From Thunnus maccoyii (lineage: Eukaryota; Chordata; Actinopteri; Scombriformes; Scombridae): a DNA stretch of 64,000 bases. The first letter of the stretch is position 1. Every line of letters begins with the position of its first letter. The stretch is from contig NC_056550.1 of NCBI RefSeq assembly GCF_910596095.1, positions 6,596,501-6,660,500 of the forward strand. The letters are read 5' to 3'. The position numbers and the translations under genes were made by a program. The notes under the pieces were generated by a model that was given only the letters and a program-made list of their open reading frames with translations, searched no databases and was not told the DNA's origin. Below are positions 23,894 through 35,927 of the stretch, in pieces.

Positions 23894-26800
23894 GTGAGTA
23901 CCTCGGGGAGGGATGGTTGTAAAAAAAACACACAAGCAAATTAAGAAAACATCTTCATCAATTTGACAACACAGATGCAGCATTTAGAAAACAGCTGCAA
24001 ATACATTACAGACAACACAACAGAAGTGATGCACATGTATGGACACGCTAGTTGTTGCCATGGTTTGTGACTCATGATGTTTTTGAAGTTGGCTATCTGT
24101 CAGTGGTGTTGGAAAATGAGCTAAAATGTGTTTTTGGTTTATTTTAACATTGTGATCTCATGTCCAGAGGTGTTCATCACCTTTAAGCGCCCCCTGGGAA
24201 TACTTCCGTTGAGTTGTCTGTATTTGCAGTGTGTTTCTGTAAAATATGAATTTGCAGCGTGTTTTCTAAATGCTGCGTATGTGTTGTCAAATTGATGAAG
24301 ACATTTTCTTAATTTGCTTGTGTTAAGTCTATATGCATGTTCTTTTCTTAAGTTGTAGTGCATTGAGCTCTCAGGGCCACCGTACTAATTAGCTGTATGA
24401 AGGAATTAATTAATTAAAGTGATCACATGTAATGTGTGATTAGATTGTTTTTGTGTTTCTGTAACTTTTTGCAGCACTACAAACCATGTGGATGTGGTAA
24501 AATGGTGTACAAGTGGGTTAGATCAGGCCAACAGGTTTAGGTGTTCAAAAGAGCAGTGTTGAACACAAAGTTTCCAATAACATGTCTGTATGAACGCTGA
24601 CTTGTATGTATAGTTGAGGAATTCAAGCACTGACCTTGCTGCAGCTGCCCTGTTTCTTTAAATGACTAGAGTATGTTACATACAGCATGTGTCTCGCTGT
24701 TAAAAATAAATACACATGTACACAACTGACTGTGGGGATTCCACTTTCAAGTCATGTGAGGCTACACAGCAGCTATTGCAAGACGCCACTGGATATATAG
24801 TGTCCTATAGAGAGGTCTTCATATCTATAGCTTTTAGATTATCTGACACAAAATGTATGTGAGATGCATTCTGATGCAAGTTGTTAACTGGCTTGGTATT
24901 GTGTAAATGTATGTTTGTGTTTATGTTGAGGAGATGCTATACAACTAATTGAATTCTGTACTCTCACCATGAGCATAGCTAGATGTTATACTTAAAAGTT
25001 AATATATAGTATAAGAGGTAGCATAGACAGGTGATTGTTCAGATCATTTTTAGCCAGATAAAGGGTCGGGAAGGTGGAGCCCATCACAAAAAAAAATATT
25101 AAAGGACATTAATCTCATACTAATTGTGAACAAATTTTCAAAAGAGTCTTCACTTGACTGAAGCCTGGATATCATCAGCATTGACTCACAGCTGTCTGAG
25201 AAATTTCCATGAAGCAGGAATTTAAGTTATAAAACAAAGCTGTTAAGTTTATTATTTATTTATATTTCAAAAATGAAAATAATTCCCTCCTCTGAAAAGT
25301 ACCAAGTAGCTTTATCATTTAAAAGTTTTTATTATTGTGTCAGCCAAATATTGTTTAACTTATTGTTTTCTTGCTAAAGATGTTCTACCTACAGTATCAG
25401 TGTTCTTTTGTTTTTATTCCTTTTCTTCAGCTCTTTATAACCCTCTCATTTTGAGTGACATACGACTATGTTACCATACGTTGTTATACAAATACATCAT
25501 CCAGGGCTGCAACTAAAGATTATTTTCTCTATTGATTGTTTTTATCTTTAAAATGTCATTAAAAAATGTCATGAACATTTCTTGGAGCCCAAGGTGACAT
25601 CTTAATCTTTAATCGTCTTTATCCAAACATAAAGATATTCAGTTTACTATCATGTATAAAAGATTCAAATCCTCACATTTGAGTAGCTGCAACCAGTAAA
25701 TATTGACATTTTCTGTCAACATCTATTGATCGACTAATTGATTAGTTGACTGATCGTTGCAGCTCTGTCATCATAGTTATTCATGTTTTATGGTTTTATT
25801 ATAGTTCATCGATATTTGAAAGTTAAATGCACAGTGACAAGCCTTTGAACTCGACGTGCTCTGTGTTTTAAAGGTTCAAACTTATCAAGAGTCACAAGTA
25901 CTATTCCATGAAAACATTTGTATAAAGTCTTCTGACTGAGAAAATAACCCTGATGATGTCATCGGGGTTATGGCGAATACGGTCTGACACTTTAACATTT
26001 TTAACAGAAAGCCTGTGTTACAAACTGGAGGTGTGGACTTTGGATGATGGAAGACATGGAGGTTTGCCAGTCATGGAAGGCCTAATCAAAGACGCTATTA
26101 AATTGCATTGTGGGAAATGTAGTAAGAAGTTTTTCTGGAGCTCAACCCATACTAGACTAAAACACAGGATATTTCAGCCTCTGTCGCTTTGATTTTGACC
26201 ATTATTTGCTTTATTTTGTCTCTCACAAGCCCCCCAAGTTTATGGAAATGCATTACTAAATCAATGGTGTGCTGAACCCCTTTAAAATCTATAGCAGTCA
26301 TTATCATACACTCCTTGTGCTGGTCATACTCAATACTGCTGTCTTTTAGGGAATGAACGCTTTAACATTTGTTCTGTTTGTGTGTTTTTAGGTGGTGTGG
26401 TCCCTGCAAGATCCTTGGGCCAAGGTTGGAGAAGGCTGTAGCCAAACAGAAAGGTCGTGTTGCCATGGCAAAAGTTGACATTGACGATCACACAGACCTG
26501 GCTATCGAATATGGGGTGAGATTTGCAGTTTGTATAAAATACACATAAGACAGAAATACTCATAGTAGGCCCTCAAACAGAGACTGAAAATATATTCACA
26601 TTTAGATTCACTGTCTCTAAAATATAGTGAACAGGTCAGGAACCTTGGAGTCATTCCTAATGCTGATCTTAACTTTGAAAGTAATGTCAATAGCATAACT
26701 AGGACAGCTTTCTATCACTTAAAGAATATATCCAAAGTTAGAAGGTTCATATCTCAAGTAGGCCTGCACTATATAAGGAAAATCTTAATTTGCAATAACA

Positions 26801-29800
26801 TTGTTAAATATTGTGATGACGATAAGACTTGCGATAAATAAACAAATATTGAATATTAGCTATAAGAGTTCTTATGTCTTTCTGCTTTAATAGGTACACT
26901 GCTATTTGGGATAGACCCCAAATATTGAAAAGCCTGTGCTCACTGAATAAAGAAATGAAATACATTATTTTCAAGCTTTTATTGAACAAATTGCACAGGA
27001 CATTCATTTAAATAAGACATTCTAACTATAAGAAATTAACTTCCCCTGCTCCCTTTAAAATATTTTTTTCTAATATCAACAAAAACATCTCTTTATATTA
27101 CAGTGTTGAAATGAAAATAATACAATTTAAATTAAATAAATCTAAATTGGCAATTTAAAATAAATGTAATGTCTCCTATTACAATCATCAAGGCCCTCGA
27201 CTCGGCCCAGCAAGATGATTTTCTTGTTTCTAAATGTTAGTTAATAGTGATGGAACTGAAGGCATAACTCAACTGCGAGGGCAGTGCAGCACATGGACAG
27301 TCTACAGCACGCACATGCTAGAGTAGTTATGTTGAAACGGAGCTTTCTGAAGTACTGAATCAATGTGAAACAATGGCATGAAAATTCTTCACTGTTTTGA
27401 AGCATCTAATACAGTTGTAATGGCAACATCTGCTGGGCAACTATTGGTATTTTATTTGCATGGCTGAATTAAATCGAAGCCCGAGAAGAAACAGTTAATC
27501 AGATTATAAGCGGTTTTACTTCTGTCATTCTTGTTATTTTGTTCAATACACTCAATATTATTAAAACGGATCACTTTCAAACAGTCTATAGATCTGTTTT
27601 TTAGATATCGTGACAGATTGAGAAGCACACCCTGTATCCTTTTTTTCATTTTTTTATTTATAGAAATCGTCACTTGCAACATGTGTGACATTAAGACAAT
27701 AACAGAAAACACTTAGGCATCATGATGAAATAAAGATAATGTAACAGGCATGAATTCACTTTCAATTGGTTGATAATTCAACATGGCAACAGTACATAGG
27801 GTAAAAGTAATAAAAAACAAAACAAAGGTAACTTAACAGAAAAAGTAGGCAGTAAAATCAGATTTCTTAAAAAAATTCTTGGAGCATACTAACTGTATGT
27901 GCACATTTCTTATTGTTTATAATTTATAGAGACTCATAAATACTTTCTAAATTCAGTCATGACAAGTTCAAACAATGGGTGAGAAATTGGATTTATGGAT
28001 GTGAAATTTCCCCAGTAAAATTAATAAATTGAATCTGGTCAAATTTCTGTTTTTTGTTTAATAGTATAGTATTATATTCTTAGCTCCCAGCTTATTTGAA
28101 TGATTGCTTTGAGTGTCAAAATAGTCCTCAATTTTTTCCAGCATCATCAAAAAATAGATGTTTAATTGATTCTTCTTCACTTTTACAAAATTCACATTTG
28201 GTATCGATATCCACAAATCTTGAGACAAATTTGTTGGTGGGATAGATATTATGCACTATTTTGTAATGTATTTGGTGCACTTTGTTGGGGATAACAAATG
28301 TATATGAGAGAAGCCTTGTTGTTTCCCAGTGATAGTTAGAAAAATGGGAGTTCTACACACATTTCCCACGTGAAGTAATTGAACTTTTACTGCAGAAATA
28401 ATTTCCTACATGTGTATTAGTACATATGTGACTTAAAATATTTATTCCATTAACAAAGAAGGTAGGTTCCAATTCCAGCAGTCCCCATATCCAAAACCAG
28501 CACCACACCTCTCTGATACAAGTGTGACGTAATGAAGCTTCGTTTGGGGTGGTCACGTGATTTTTGGCGTGGTGAAGCGAGGCTCGAAACATCTTGCCGC
28601 AATACTTCTGCTTTGAGCGTAACATCAATACACTAGAGCTCATCTTCTAAAAAAAGCAGCGGTTGCAAGCATTTTTTGATTTAATGTCTAAATAATTACC
28701 TTTGCAAGATGAACGTGAAGTATACTGTGAACTTTCTACACCATCATTCCAAGACTAACGTTAGCGGAGCGGAGCGGTGAACTACAGCAGGAACAGGCTG
28801 AGTGTGAATGCACGGGGCGTTTCAGGTAGTCTTTTTTGCAATGTGTTTATCACGTATGTTCATAATGTGATGGTGATGAAAATACAATTTATTGGTCACC
28901 ACTAATCTCAAGCAGATTCTGTCAGGCTGGTGCATGCATTAATCTCTAGCAGATTGGACAATTGTAATGCTCTTTACACTGGACTACCAAAAACAGACAA
29001 TCTCAAGGCTGCAGCTCATTCAGAATGCAGCAGCTAGAGTCCTTACATGAACACACAAATACAAACCTATTACACAAGTTCTTAAATCTCTTCACTGGCT
29101 CCCAGTACAGCGCAGAATCAACTTCAAAATTCTGCTAATACTCCATAAAGCACTTAATGGTTTGGCTTCCTAGTATATTACTGACCTGCTCACTGACTAC
29201 AGTCCAACCAGACCCCTCAGGTCATCTGGCAGCTGTCATCTAACCGTACCCAGAATAAGATCCAGGTCTTCAGAGAGAGCTTTTAGTTGCTTTGGTCCTG
29301 CTCTCTGGAACAAATTACCGGATTACTTGAGATCAGATGCTTGTTTCCACGTTTAAAAGAAAATTTAAAACCTTTTCTCAGGCTTATGACAATTTCTTAC
29401 CTGAGTGTGGGTGGCTGAACAACTGTTTTTTGACTTGTGCTTGATATTTTTATCTGTATTTTTAAACTTTGATTTAAAACAATTTTATCATGTTGATCAT
29501 TGCTTTTATGCCAATGTTAAGCACCTTGAACTGCCGTTGTGTATGAAAAGTGCTATAGAAATAAAATTGTTGTGTGTAGAGAGATATAATTCGCAGTGAA
29601 AGGAGGGTAATGAATTGAATTTTACTCGGTGTATTGGATGTTAAGTCATATTATTATGATTATTGGTGTCATATAACACGTAACTTGGTCTGTCTCCAGG
29701 TGTCTGCTGTTCCCACAGTAATCGCCATGCGAGGAGGCGACGTCGTCGACCATTTTGTGGGTATCAAAGATGATGATGAGCTGGACTCATTTGTCAGCAA

Positions 29801-29816
29801 GATCATTGGACAATAA
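23622..29816 (+). CDS. txn2: thioredoxin 2, mitochondrial; 3 coding exons, 170 aa
   Basis: Coding exons 23622-23893, 26392-26515 and 29700-29816 join in frame to 513 bp. The first 60 or so residues are rich in Arg, Ser and Thr with few acidic residues ([11 protein letters not shown] start), a typical mitochondrial transit peptide. The thioredoxin fold follows: [18 protein letters not shown] (active-site Cys93 and Cys96), [15 protein letters not shown], the cis-proline motif SAVPT (Pro137), and [13 protein letters not shown]. The start is set by the acceptor ending right at the ATG. The product reduces disulfides in the mitochondrial matrix, receives electrons from TXNRD2 and supplies PRDX3. 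Length is close to the human protein (166). It lies upstream of myh9 on the same strand, as in human. Confidence 0.96.
23931..24322. repeat. fold-back element with about 100-bp inverted arms in a txn2 intron
   Basis: The left arm 23931-24027 begins 'cacaagcaaattaagaaaac' and contains 'catcaatttgacaacaca' and 'gcatttagaaaac'. The right arm 24202-24322 repeats these in inverted order. The spacer is about 175 bp and non-coding. It starts only 38 bp after the exon donor. It is probably a short DNA transposon; no clear target duplication was found. Confidence 0.75.
25503..25766. repeat. GCTGCAAC-type short inverted-repeat element, copy 2
   Basis: The ends are 'agggctgcaactaaagatta' and, inverted, 'agagctgcaacgatcagtca'. 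The interior has 'aagatattcagtttac' and 'gtagctgcaacc'. This is the best preserved copy of the family in the window. Confidence 0.75.
26392..26515 (+). CDS. txn2: txn2 coding exon 2: active-site exon
   Basis: The acceptor is tgtttttag and the donor gtgaga. The exon encodes WCGPC and the following helix, then [15 protein letters not shown]. Confidence 0.95.
26536..26758 (+). mobile_element. L2-type LINE remnant, 5' part
   Basis: Immediately downstream of a txn2 exon, the frames read KTEILIVGP and then [18 protein letters not shown] and [16 protein letters not shown], the C-terminal reverse transcriptase region of L2-clade elements. There is one internal frameshift. The sequence breaks off at ATCTCAAG and resumes at 28905. 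Confidence 0.8.
26759..28904. mobile_element. 2146-bp insert in the L2 LINE with 8-bp duplication (hAT-like)
   Basis: The insert is flanked by exact ATCTCAAG copies (26751-26758 and 28905-28912). Its ends read TAGGCCTGCAC and, inverted, TAGTGGTGACC, short imperfect inverted ends of the kind seen in hAT elements, which make 8-bp duplications. Removing the insert and one duplicate restores the LINE frame (…[14 protein letters not shown]…). The left end has the 'cgataa/attgt' character of fish hAT elements. No transposase is visible. It carries an L1-like fragment and may be composite. Confidence 0.75.
27870..28345 (-). mobile_element. L1-like LINE fragment nested in the insert
   Basis: The minus-strand frame reads [18 protein letters not shown], then [18 protein letters not shown], the cysteine/histidine motif region near the C-terminus of L1-type ORF2. 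A stop follows shortly after. It lies wholly inside the 2146-bp insert. Confidence 0.65.
28905..29575 (+). mobile_element. L2-type LINE remnant, 3' part with tail
   Basis: Resumes with [20 protein letters not shown] and continues with degenerate matches to KSLHWLPV…LNGLA and '[15 protein letters not shown]', all typical of L2-clade reverse transcriptase C-termini. The 3' tail 'taagcaccttgaact' … 'aaaagtgctatagaaataaa' is the conserved L2-type end. Confidence 0.85.
29700..29816 (+). CDS. txn2: txn2 coding exon 3: C-terminal half of the thioredoxin fold
   Basis: The acceptor is ctgtctccag. The exon encodes [10 protein letters not shown] (cis-Pro137) to the C-terminus KIIGQ, with TAA at 29814-29816. 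Confidence 0.95.
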   Translation: MSAVPTVIAMRGGDVVDHFVGIKDDDELDSFVSKIIGQ

Positions 29817-30580
29817 ACCAGATGTCCCAGCCCTGCCGTTCACCACCATCATGGTGCCGTTTTGTATGATTCTGGCGTGGTCAGCAGCAGTCAGCTGCCA
29901 TTTTGAGCCTGTTAAGCAACAACCAACACATAAAATCTTGCCACAATCCCAGCTGGCAAACTTTCAAATGCTCACACCCATCCCTAGACACACTGCTTCT
30001 GCTGTGCATTATTGCTTCTGTCTCTCTGTGTCCCTGTTTCTTTTGTCTAGTAATGGGTGTGTGCCTACATTAATCTTTTAGTTCAGGCCGTGCAGTTCCA
30101 CTTCTGTTGAATAATGTGACAGTTCCACGGCTCTATTTCATACCTCTAGAGTGGGTAACACTTTGCTGTAAAAGTCTATAGAATGAAAAATACACCGTTT
30201 TACTGCACTTATACTGTATAACATGAGGGATGAGCATTTATAGTTTTAGCAGTAAAGAAGATTTAACTTAAAACCAGACGATACTGAATGAGGTTTGACA
30301 GTGTTACCTGTAGTTCCTGCTTTTGTCCACACGAGGGTGGCGTTTCTCTATCATCACAAAGCCACACACGGTCATTTTACACCATTATGCCTAATAATGT
30401 GAGAAAGGAATATGTGTGTGTATGAGTGTATGTTTCTTTGTGCGTCTCTGGGTCCTGACTGTGAAACTAATGTCAAGCGGGAATTGCAAACATGAGTTTG
30501 ATTTAGTTTATTACTGAAATGAACTCTAATTACCAGAAACATGACCAAGTGAAGTAATAAAGGAGTCAAAAGATGTTCTG
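29817..30580 (+). other. txn2: txn2 3' UTR and poly(A) signal
   Basis: Non-coding after the stop. A canonical AATAAA lies at 30556-30561, giving a 3' UTR of about 760 bases. Confidence 0.6.
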
Positions 30581-30976
30581 TATTTGAATTGTGTTTTTGT
30601 CTGTGGTTGTGAAAGTCAAGCATCTGAGCTTTATTGTCCATAATTTCTGTGCTCTGTGTGCCCCATCTCTCCGCCTTCTGTCTGAACATGTAGGTGTTAC
30701 TCATGCTGTCATAACCCTCTTATCAGTGTAACTGAAACGCCTACACATCACCCTCCACTTATTGCTCCTTTCCAAATGACCTCACTTCTGTCATCCCCTC
30801 AAATCAAAGTGTCTGCCATCTCGTCTGTCTCAAATCTCAACTTTATATTGTCTTCAATTCAGTCTCATACCTGTCAGGTGACCTGACCCAAGTCTGGATT
30901 ACCAACAGGGCAAAGAGCGCAACTGTCCAGGGGCACCAAAAGCCCAGGCTTACTCTATATCATTCGGGTTTATGTT

Positions 30977-31333
30977 AGAGCTGCAATAATTGGTTGATTA
31001 ATTGATTTGTCGATCAACAGAAAATTAATCAGCAACTATTCTGACAATCGAATGATTGTTTTAGTCATTCTTTTTAAAGGAAAAATGCCAAACATTTGCT
31101 TGTTGCAACTTCTTAAATGAAGCTTTTATGTATCTTAATAGTGAACTTAATATGTTCAGATTTTGGACTGTTGATCAGACAAGACATTTGAAGATGTCAC
31201 CTTGGGCTCTAAGAAACTATAATAGGCATTTTTTTTTCTATACTGTAATGTTTTGTAGAAAAGGTTTTTTGAGAAAATAATTGGCAGATTAATTGATAAT
31301 GAAAATAATCATTAGTATTTGCAATTATTACTA
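30977..31333. repeat. GCTGCAAC-type short inverted-repeat element, copy 3
   Basis: Starts 'agagctgcaataattgg' and contains 'gacaagacatttgaagatgt'. The right end ('taattgataatgaaaataat') is decayed. It lies just left of the Tc1-type element. Confidence 0.65.
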
Positions 31334-31370
31334 ACTGCAAATTTGCAACACTGAAGTATAATGTCAACTA

Positions 31371-32595
31371 CAGGCGGGTGACAAATTAAAGGAAAAACCA
31401 ACATAAAGTGTCTTAGTAAGGTGTTGGGCCACCACGTGCCACCAGAACAGCTTTCTACAAGTCTCTGAACTCTACTGGAAGCATGCACACGATTCTTCCA
31501 AAAGATATTCCCTCATTTGGTGTTTTGATAATGGTGGTGGACAGCGCCGTCTAACACATCAGTCCAAAATCTCCCGTAGGTGTTCAATTGTGTTGAGATC
31601 TGGTGACTGTGAAGGTCATAGCATATGATTCACATCATTTTCATACTCATCAAATCATTCAGTGACCCCTCGTGCCCTGTGAATTGGGGCATTGTCATCC
31701 TGGAAGAGACCACTCCCATCAGGATAGAAATGTTTCATCATAGGATAAAGGTGATCACTCAGAACAACTTTATATTGATTTGCAGTGACGCTTCCCTCTA
31801 ATGGGACAAGTGGACCCAAACCATGCAAACAAAATGCCCCCCAAAGCATAACAGAACCACCAGATCCCCTCACTGTAGGGGTCATGCACTTAGGCCTGTA
31901 CTGTTCTCTTGGTGTACGCCTCACATGCACTCATCGCCTTGTCGAAAATATGAGGGATGAATCATCTGACTATATCACTTTTTTCCACATCTCGGTAGAC
32001 CAGTGCCTATGGTTTTTGCACCACTGAACTCTCAAATGTGCATTCATCTTTGTAATGAGGGGTTTATGCACTGCAACCCTACTATAAAATCCCTCTCTAT
32101 GTAATTGTCGACGGACTGTTTTTGCTGACACAGTCTGATCACGTCCTGCATTGACATTCTCAGTCACCTGAGAAAGTGTTGCTCTTCTGTTTTTCCTTAC
32201 ATAATGCACTAATGCGCGAGCATCATCGTCATCAAATGTGCGCTGTTGACCACAATTTCCGACCCTATTTATTGATGTCTTTCCCATAGTGACACTTTAG
32301 TAACTGTTTCTATTGAAACACTCGCCAGTTGAGCAGTCTTTGTGACAGAAACTCCCGCCATCCCTGCCCGAACAATGAACCCTCTTTCAAAGTCACTTGG
32401 ATATTTTCCTCTTGCCATCTTGATATAAAGTCTGAATCAACTGGGCCTGCTCAGCATTGTTATACATGCCACAGAGCATGATTGGATGTTAATTGCTTAA
32501 TTGTACCATGTAGTGCACCTGTGTGGAAGCATCTGCATTCATTATGTGTCTCCACTCATTTATTCAGGTTTTTCCTTTAATTTGTCACCAATCTG
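31371..32595 (-). mobile_element. Tc1/mariner-type transposon, 1225 bp, inactive
   Basis: The terminal inverted repeats are 29 bp with three mismatches, sharing GTGACAAATTAAAGGAAAAA, and TA flanks both ends (31369-31370 and 32596-32597). The transposase runs on the minus strand from an ATG at 32418. It keeps the paired helix-turn-helix region (KTVRRQLHREGF), a degenerate first catalytic motif (SDDSS), QDDNAPIHRA and SPDLNTIEH of the DDE core. A frameshift near 32290 and several stops, including in the first catalytic motif, make it a pseudogene. Confidence 0.93.
31600..32418 (-). pseudogene. broken Tc1-type transposase
   Basis: The reading frame is split into at least three pieces: MARGKYPSDFERGF from 32418, then 32287-31970 in another frame, then 31930-31655. 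A TGG-to-TAG change just before the first Asp and a TGA after FSTRR are visible. Catalytic residues can still be located, so the decay is moderate. Confidence 0.88.
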
Positions 32596-32736
32596 TATGA
32601 GCTCCATCCTCCATCTTGTGGCCCTGGTCCATGTCAAAATCTAGTTTTAAGACCTGAAATGTTTTAGTTTATATTGTGCTCATTTACACACAAAACTGAG
32701 GGCAAGGTAGTATTATTCCATCATAGGAGTACTGTA

Positions 32737-33048
32737 AGGCTGCAACCAACAATGATTTTCATTACCAACAGGTCTGACAATTGACAACAGTGTATAAAAT
32801 GTCATAAAATAGTGAAGAAGTCCAAATTATTATATTTAAATTACTTGTTTTTGTCTGACCAACAACGGATGTTGAGTTTACCATCATGGAAAACTGGGAA
32901 AATGAGCAAATATGCAGATTTGAAAAGCCAGTTCCTGTGCATTGTGGTATTTTTTTAAGTTAATAAATGATTTAAAAAATTACTCAGGTATCAATATTGT
33001 TGCCAAATCATTTCTGTCAATCGATAATCAGCTAATCACTGTAGCTCT
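32737..33048. repeat. GCTGCAAC-type short inverted-repeat element, copy 4
   Basis: Left end 'aggctgcaaccaaca', right end inverted 'aagagctacagtgatta', interior 'tttgtctgaccaacaa'. Diverged. Confidence 0.6.
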
Positions 33049-33394
33049 TGAGTCTGTGCCAAAATACGCTATAGTTAGACGGACTCTGGCCCTCCACCAC
33101 ACAGTCCCCATTCAGTCTTTTATTTTCAGTTTCACCTGCTTGGTAAGAAGCCAGACCACCTTCCTGTCTCTCACCACATGTGATTGAATCCAGCCTTTGA
33201 ACAGTCTGAACATCACACCGACACAGTGTGGGGGCCTTAGACCCCTCTGTACTGTAGATCTGTACTGTAGATTTCAGACTTTTTGATTTTTGACTGGTTT
33301 GGAAGTTGCCATGGTTCCTGATTACAGTATAAAACCAAAAGCAATACAGTTGTGTGTTATCCTTGCACACTGTTAATCATTCATTGTAATTGTA

Positions 33395-33446
33395 AAGCAT
33401 AGCAAGTTTATTTGCACAGCACGTATCAACAACAAGGAAATTCAAA
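33395..33446. repeat. short LINE-tail-like repeat fragment
   Basis: The sequence 'gcaagtttatttgcacagca' followed by 'aacaaggaaattcaaa' resembles the tail shared by many fish LINE/SINE copies. Only about 50 bp is recognisable. Confidence 0.35.
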
Positions 33447-34315
33447 TGACTCTCCTATAAAGACTGTGTGTGTGTGGGGGTGTGTGTGTGTGGGTGGGTG
33501 TGTACAGGGTAGGATTAAAGCATTTATGTGTCACTGCCTGCTAGAAACACAGCGGAGTAAACAAGGTCAAACAAGGCCGAGATGTGAAGGAGACAGGCGA
33601 GCACCTGCAGTCAAGAGTCCCTCCGCTCATCATTTTGTCATCCCCCTTCTTCTCTCATGACATGCTAACCAAAAAACATCCTGGCATGTCATTACGGAGC
33701 CCGCAGCTGACGAGAGCCTCCAGACTGCTTATTAAGCGCGCACCATTTGACATGATCTGCATTTCTAGTGGTCCTAGCTTGTATTAGATCATCGCATATG
33801 GAGCCCCAGGACATGCAGAGCTGCTCGGTAGCAACCAGAGGCAGAGGCCCAGTGGTTTTCTGAATAGGGGGAATTCCACTGGCATTACATAAGCAGGTGT
33901 GAGTGAAGCAAGCGGGTTGGACCAGCAAATGCTCCAGATGTACAAATGCAATTATTGTGCTCTGGATGAAAGACATTCCTGCATAGTTTTGAGATGTCTA
34001 AATGGCAACACCTTTGTTAATGATCTGCCATTTTTTAACTATTTTCTTCCTCTTCTGTGTGTTTCTCTGCCTCTTAATAATCAGTCACTGGGGTCTTTAG
34101 GCTTCAGGATTCACACTCATGAAAGAAACTGCCCCCCCTAGACAGACAAGGCAGACACACACCCGTCTCATCCTCTTTGTCTGAGAGAGAAATGACGACA
34201 GGCTCCAAAGGTTCAAGAACAGCACGTAACCCTACACCTCTTCCGCCTAAAACAATAGACCACACCTCCATCCTCGCTCCCGCTGTCTCTCTCTCTTACT
34301 CAACCACTCTTGTGA

Positions 34316-34325
34316 CCATATAAGG
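34316..34325. promoter_or_regulatory. consensus CArG box
   Basis: CCATATAAGG fits the SRF consensus CC(A/T)6GG exactly. It lies about 5 kb upstream of the inferred myh9 first exon. A match of this kind is expected about once per 16 kb by chance. Confidence 0.3.
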
Positions 34326-35698
34326 CAAAAAAAGACAGGGGAAGCCAGCGGCTGCTGAACAAACGGGCTGAGAGGCAGAGTTGCAGAATTCTTCTAGTGA
34401 CTTCCAGTCCCAGTTTGCCTGCCTTCCTTGGAACCTCAAGCTGTTAATGTTTGCTGTGTGTTTGTTTGAAAAGAAATTGCCTGACTCTCAGCCAAATGCC
34501 TTTGCTCTGTGTGTTTGAATTACATGATTGTGGGCTTGCATTGCATGTTTTTTTTTTTTTGTTGAAGTGTGTGTATGTGTGTGTGGGCAGAGAGAGAGAG
34601 ACTGCATAACAACACCCAGAACTGGCACAGCCGGAGAGTATTGTGTGTTTATAGTAAATACATAACTGTATTTATATTTTAAACACATGCTGCCCTCCAC
34701 CGTGTTAGGTCTTCATTCTGTTCCAGACAAATACCAAGCAGACACCAGACAAAGCTGCTACTGTTGCTTTTTCTATCATTCCGTCTTTTTCCCATGCAAC
34801 ATAACACACGGCTTACAATACCACACCGACTTAGCGCGTGTTAGAGGTGTCGTCAAAGCAGTACAGATGATAAATGAGCGGAGACACAGCTCAACAAAAG
34901 AGGCAAAGCTTTGCGTACTTTCCCTTTGCTCCACATTCCCGAGTTTTGTGAGTCAACATGTGTCTTATCACTCCTTCCTGTGTACTGATTACTAAAGGAA
35001 AGGAGGAGGATGGAGGCGTTAGAAACAGGGTGAGACTAAAGGATAGAAGAGAGAATAAACAGCCAGTTAGTGCCATACTCCCATTATAGCATATTTTAAA
35101 AATGGAGGTTGCTCTAGATTGTTCGTTCTGGCCTTTTAGATACACACAAACAAACACTCAGCTTTGCTTGTTTTATTGAAGCAAGTTGCGTAAATATTGT
35201 AGACTTGGCAGAGGTTTGTATGACTGCGGTGTGTTTACACTCACATTCAAGCATGTGTGTGTTGAATTTCCTCTCAGTGTATGTCAGGTAAGAGGATCTG
35301 GGTCAGACACGAGCATTATATAACCTACAACATATATCAGATTTGACACAAATCTGAGCCGCAGCGTGTACATACAGATCTATATGTATGTGTGTGCATG
35401 CATGAGGACACAGGTTCTCACCAAGACCCTCAAGCGTGAATGCCCACACACATGAATTCACACAAGTAATTACCCAGTCAGTGAGTTAACATGCCTCACT
35501 TTTAACATGCTGACATTGAATGGGTCTCTTTCTTTCTGACTGGATGATATAATGGCTTTACACACCCTGAATTACAGACACACCCTGCTGCTATTACAAC
35601 CGACTGAAGGAAAAAGAGAAAGAGAGAGAGACTAGGTCACAGTGAAAAGGAGAGCAGAGAGAGGGAGGGAGGGAGGGAGATAGTGAGGTCAGAAGTGT

Positions 35699-35708
35699 CC
35701 ATATTTGG
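35699..35708. promoter_or_regulatory. consensus CArG box, c-fos SRE type
   Basis: CCATATTTGG is identical to the core of the c-fos serum response element. It lies about 3.6 kb upstream of the inferred myh9 first exon and 1.4 kb from the other CArG box. Confidence 0.3.
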
Positions 35709-35895
35709 TAATTCATGCCTGCATTTTAATCCTACATTTCTTTCTGTGCCCCGCTCTGTTTATTTGGAGTCTTGTGCCGTCATTGTGTAATAGTGTAATA
35801 TATGTAAACCCAGCTGAAATTCATGTACTTTTTTGACACACGTTTTTTATTATGTGTCCTTTTTTTAATTTTGAAATTGGCTTTGAATTGAAAGT

Positions 35896-35927
<32 letters not shown>

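Noticed and set aside
31655..32287. Two minus-strand frames as host genes
   Set aside because: They are pieces of a broken Tc1-type transposase between terminal inverted repeats.
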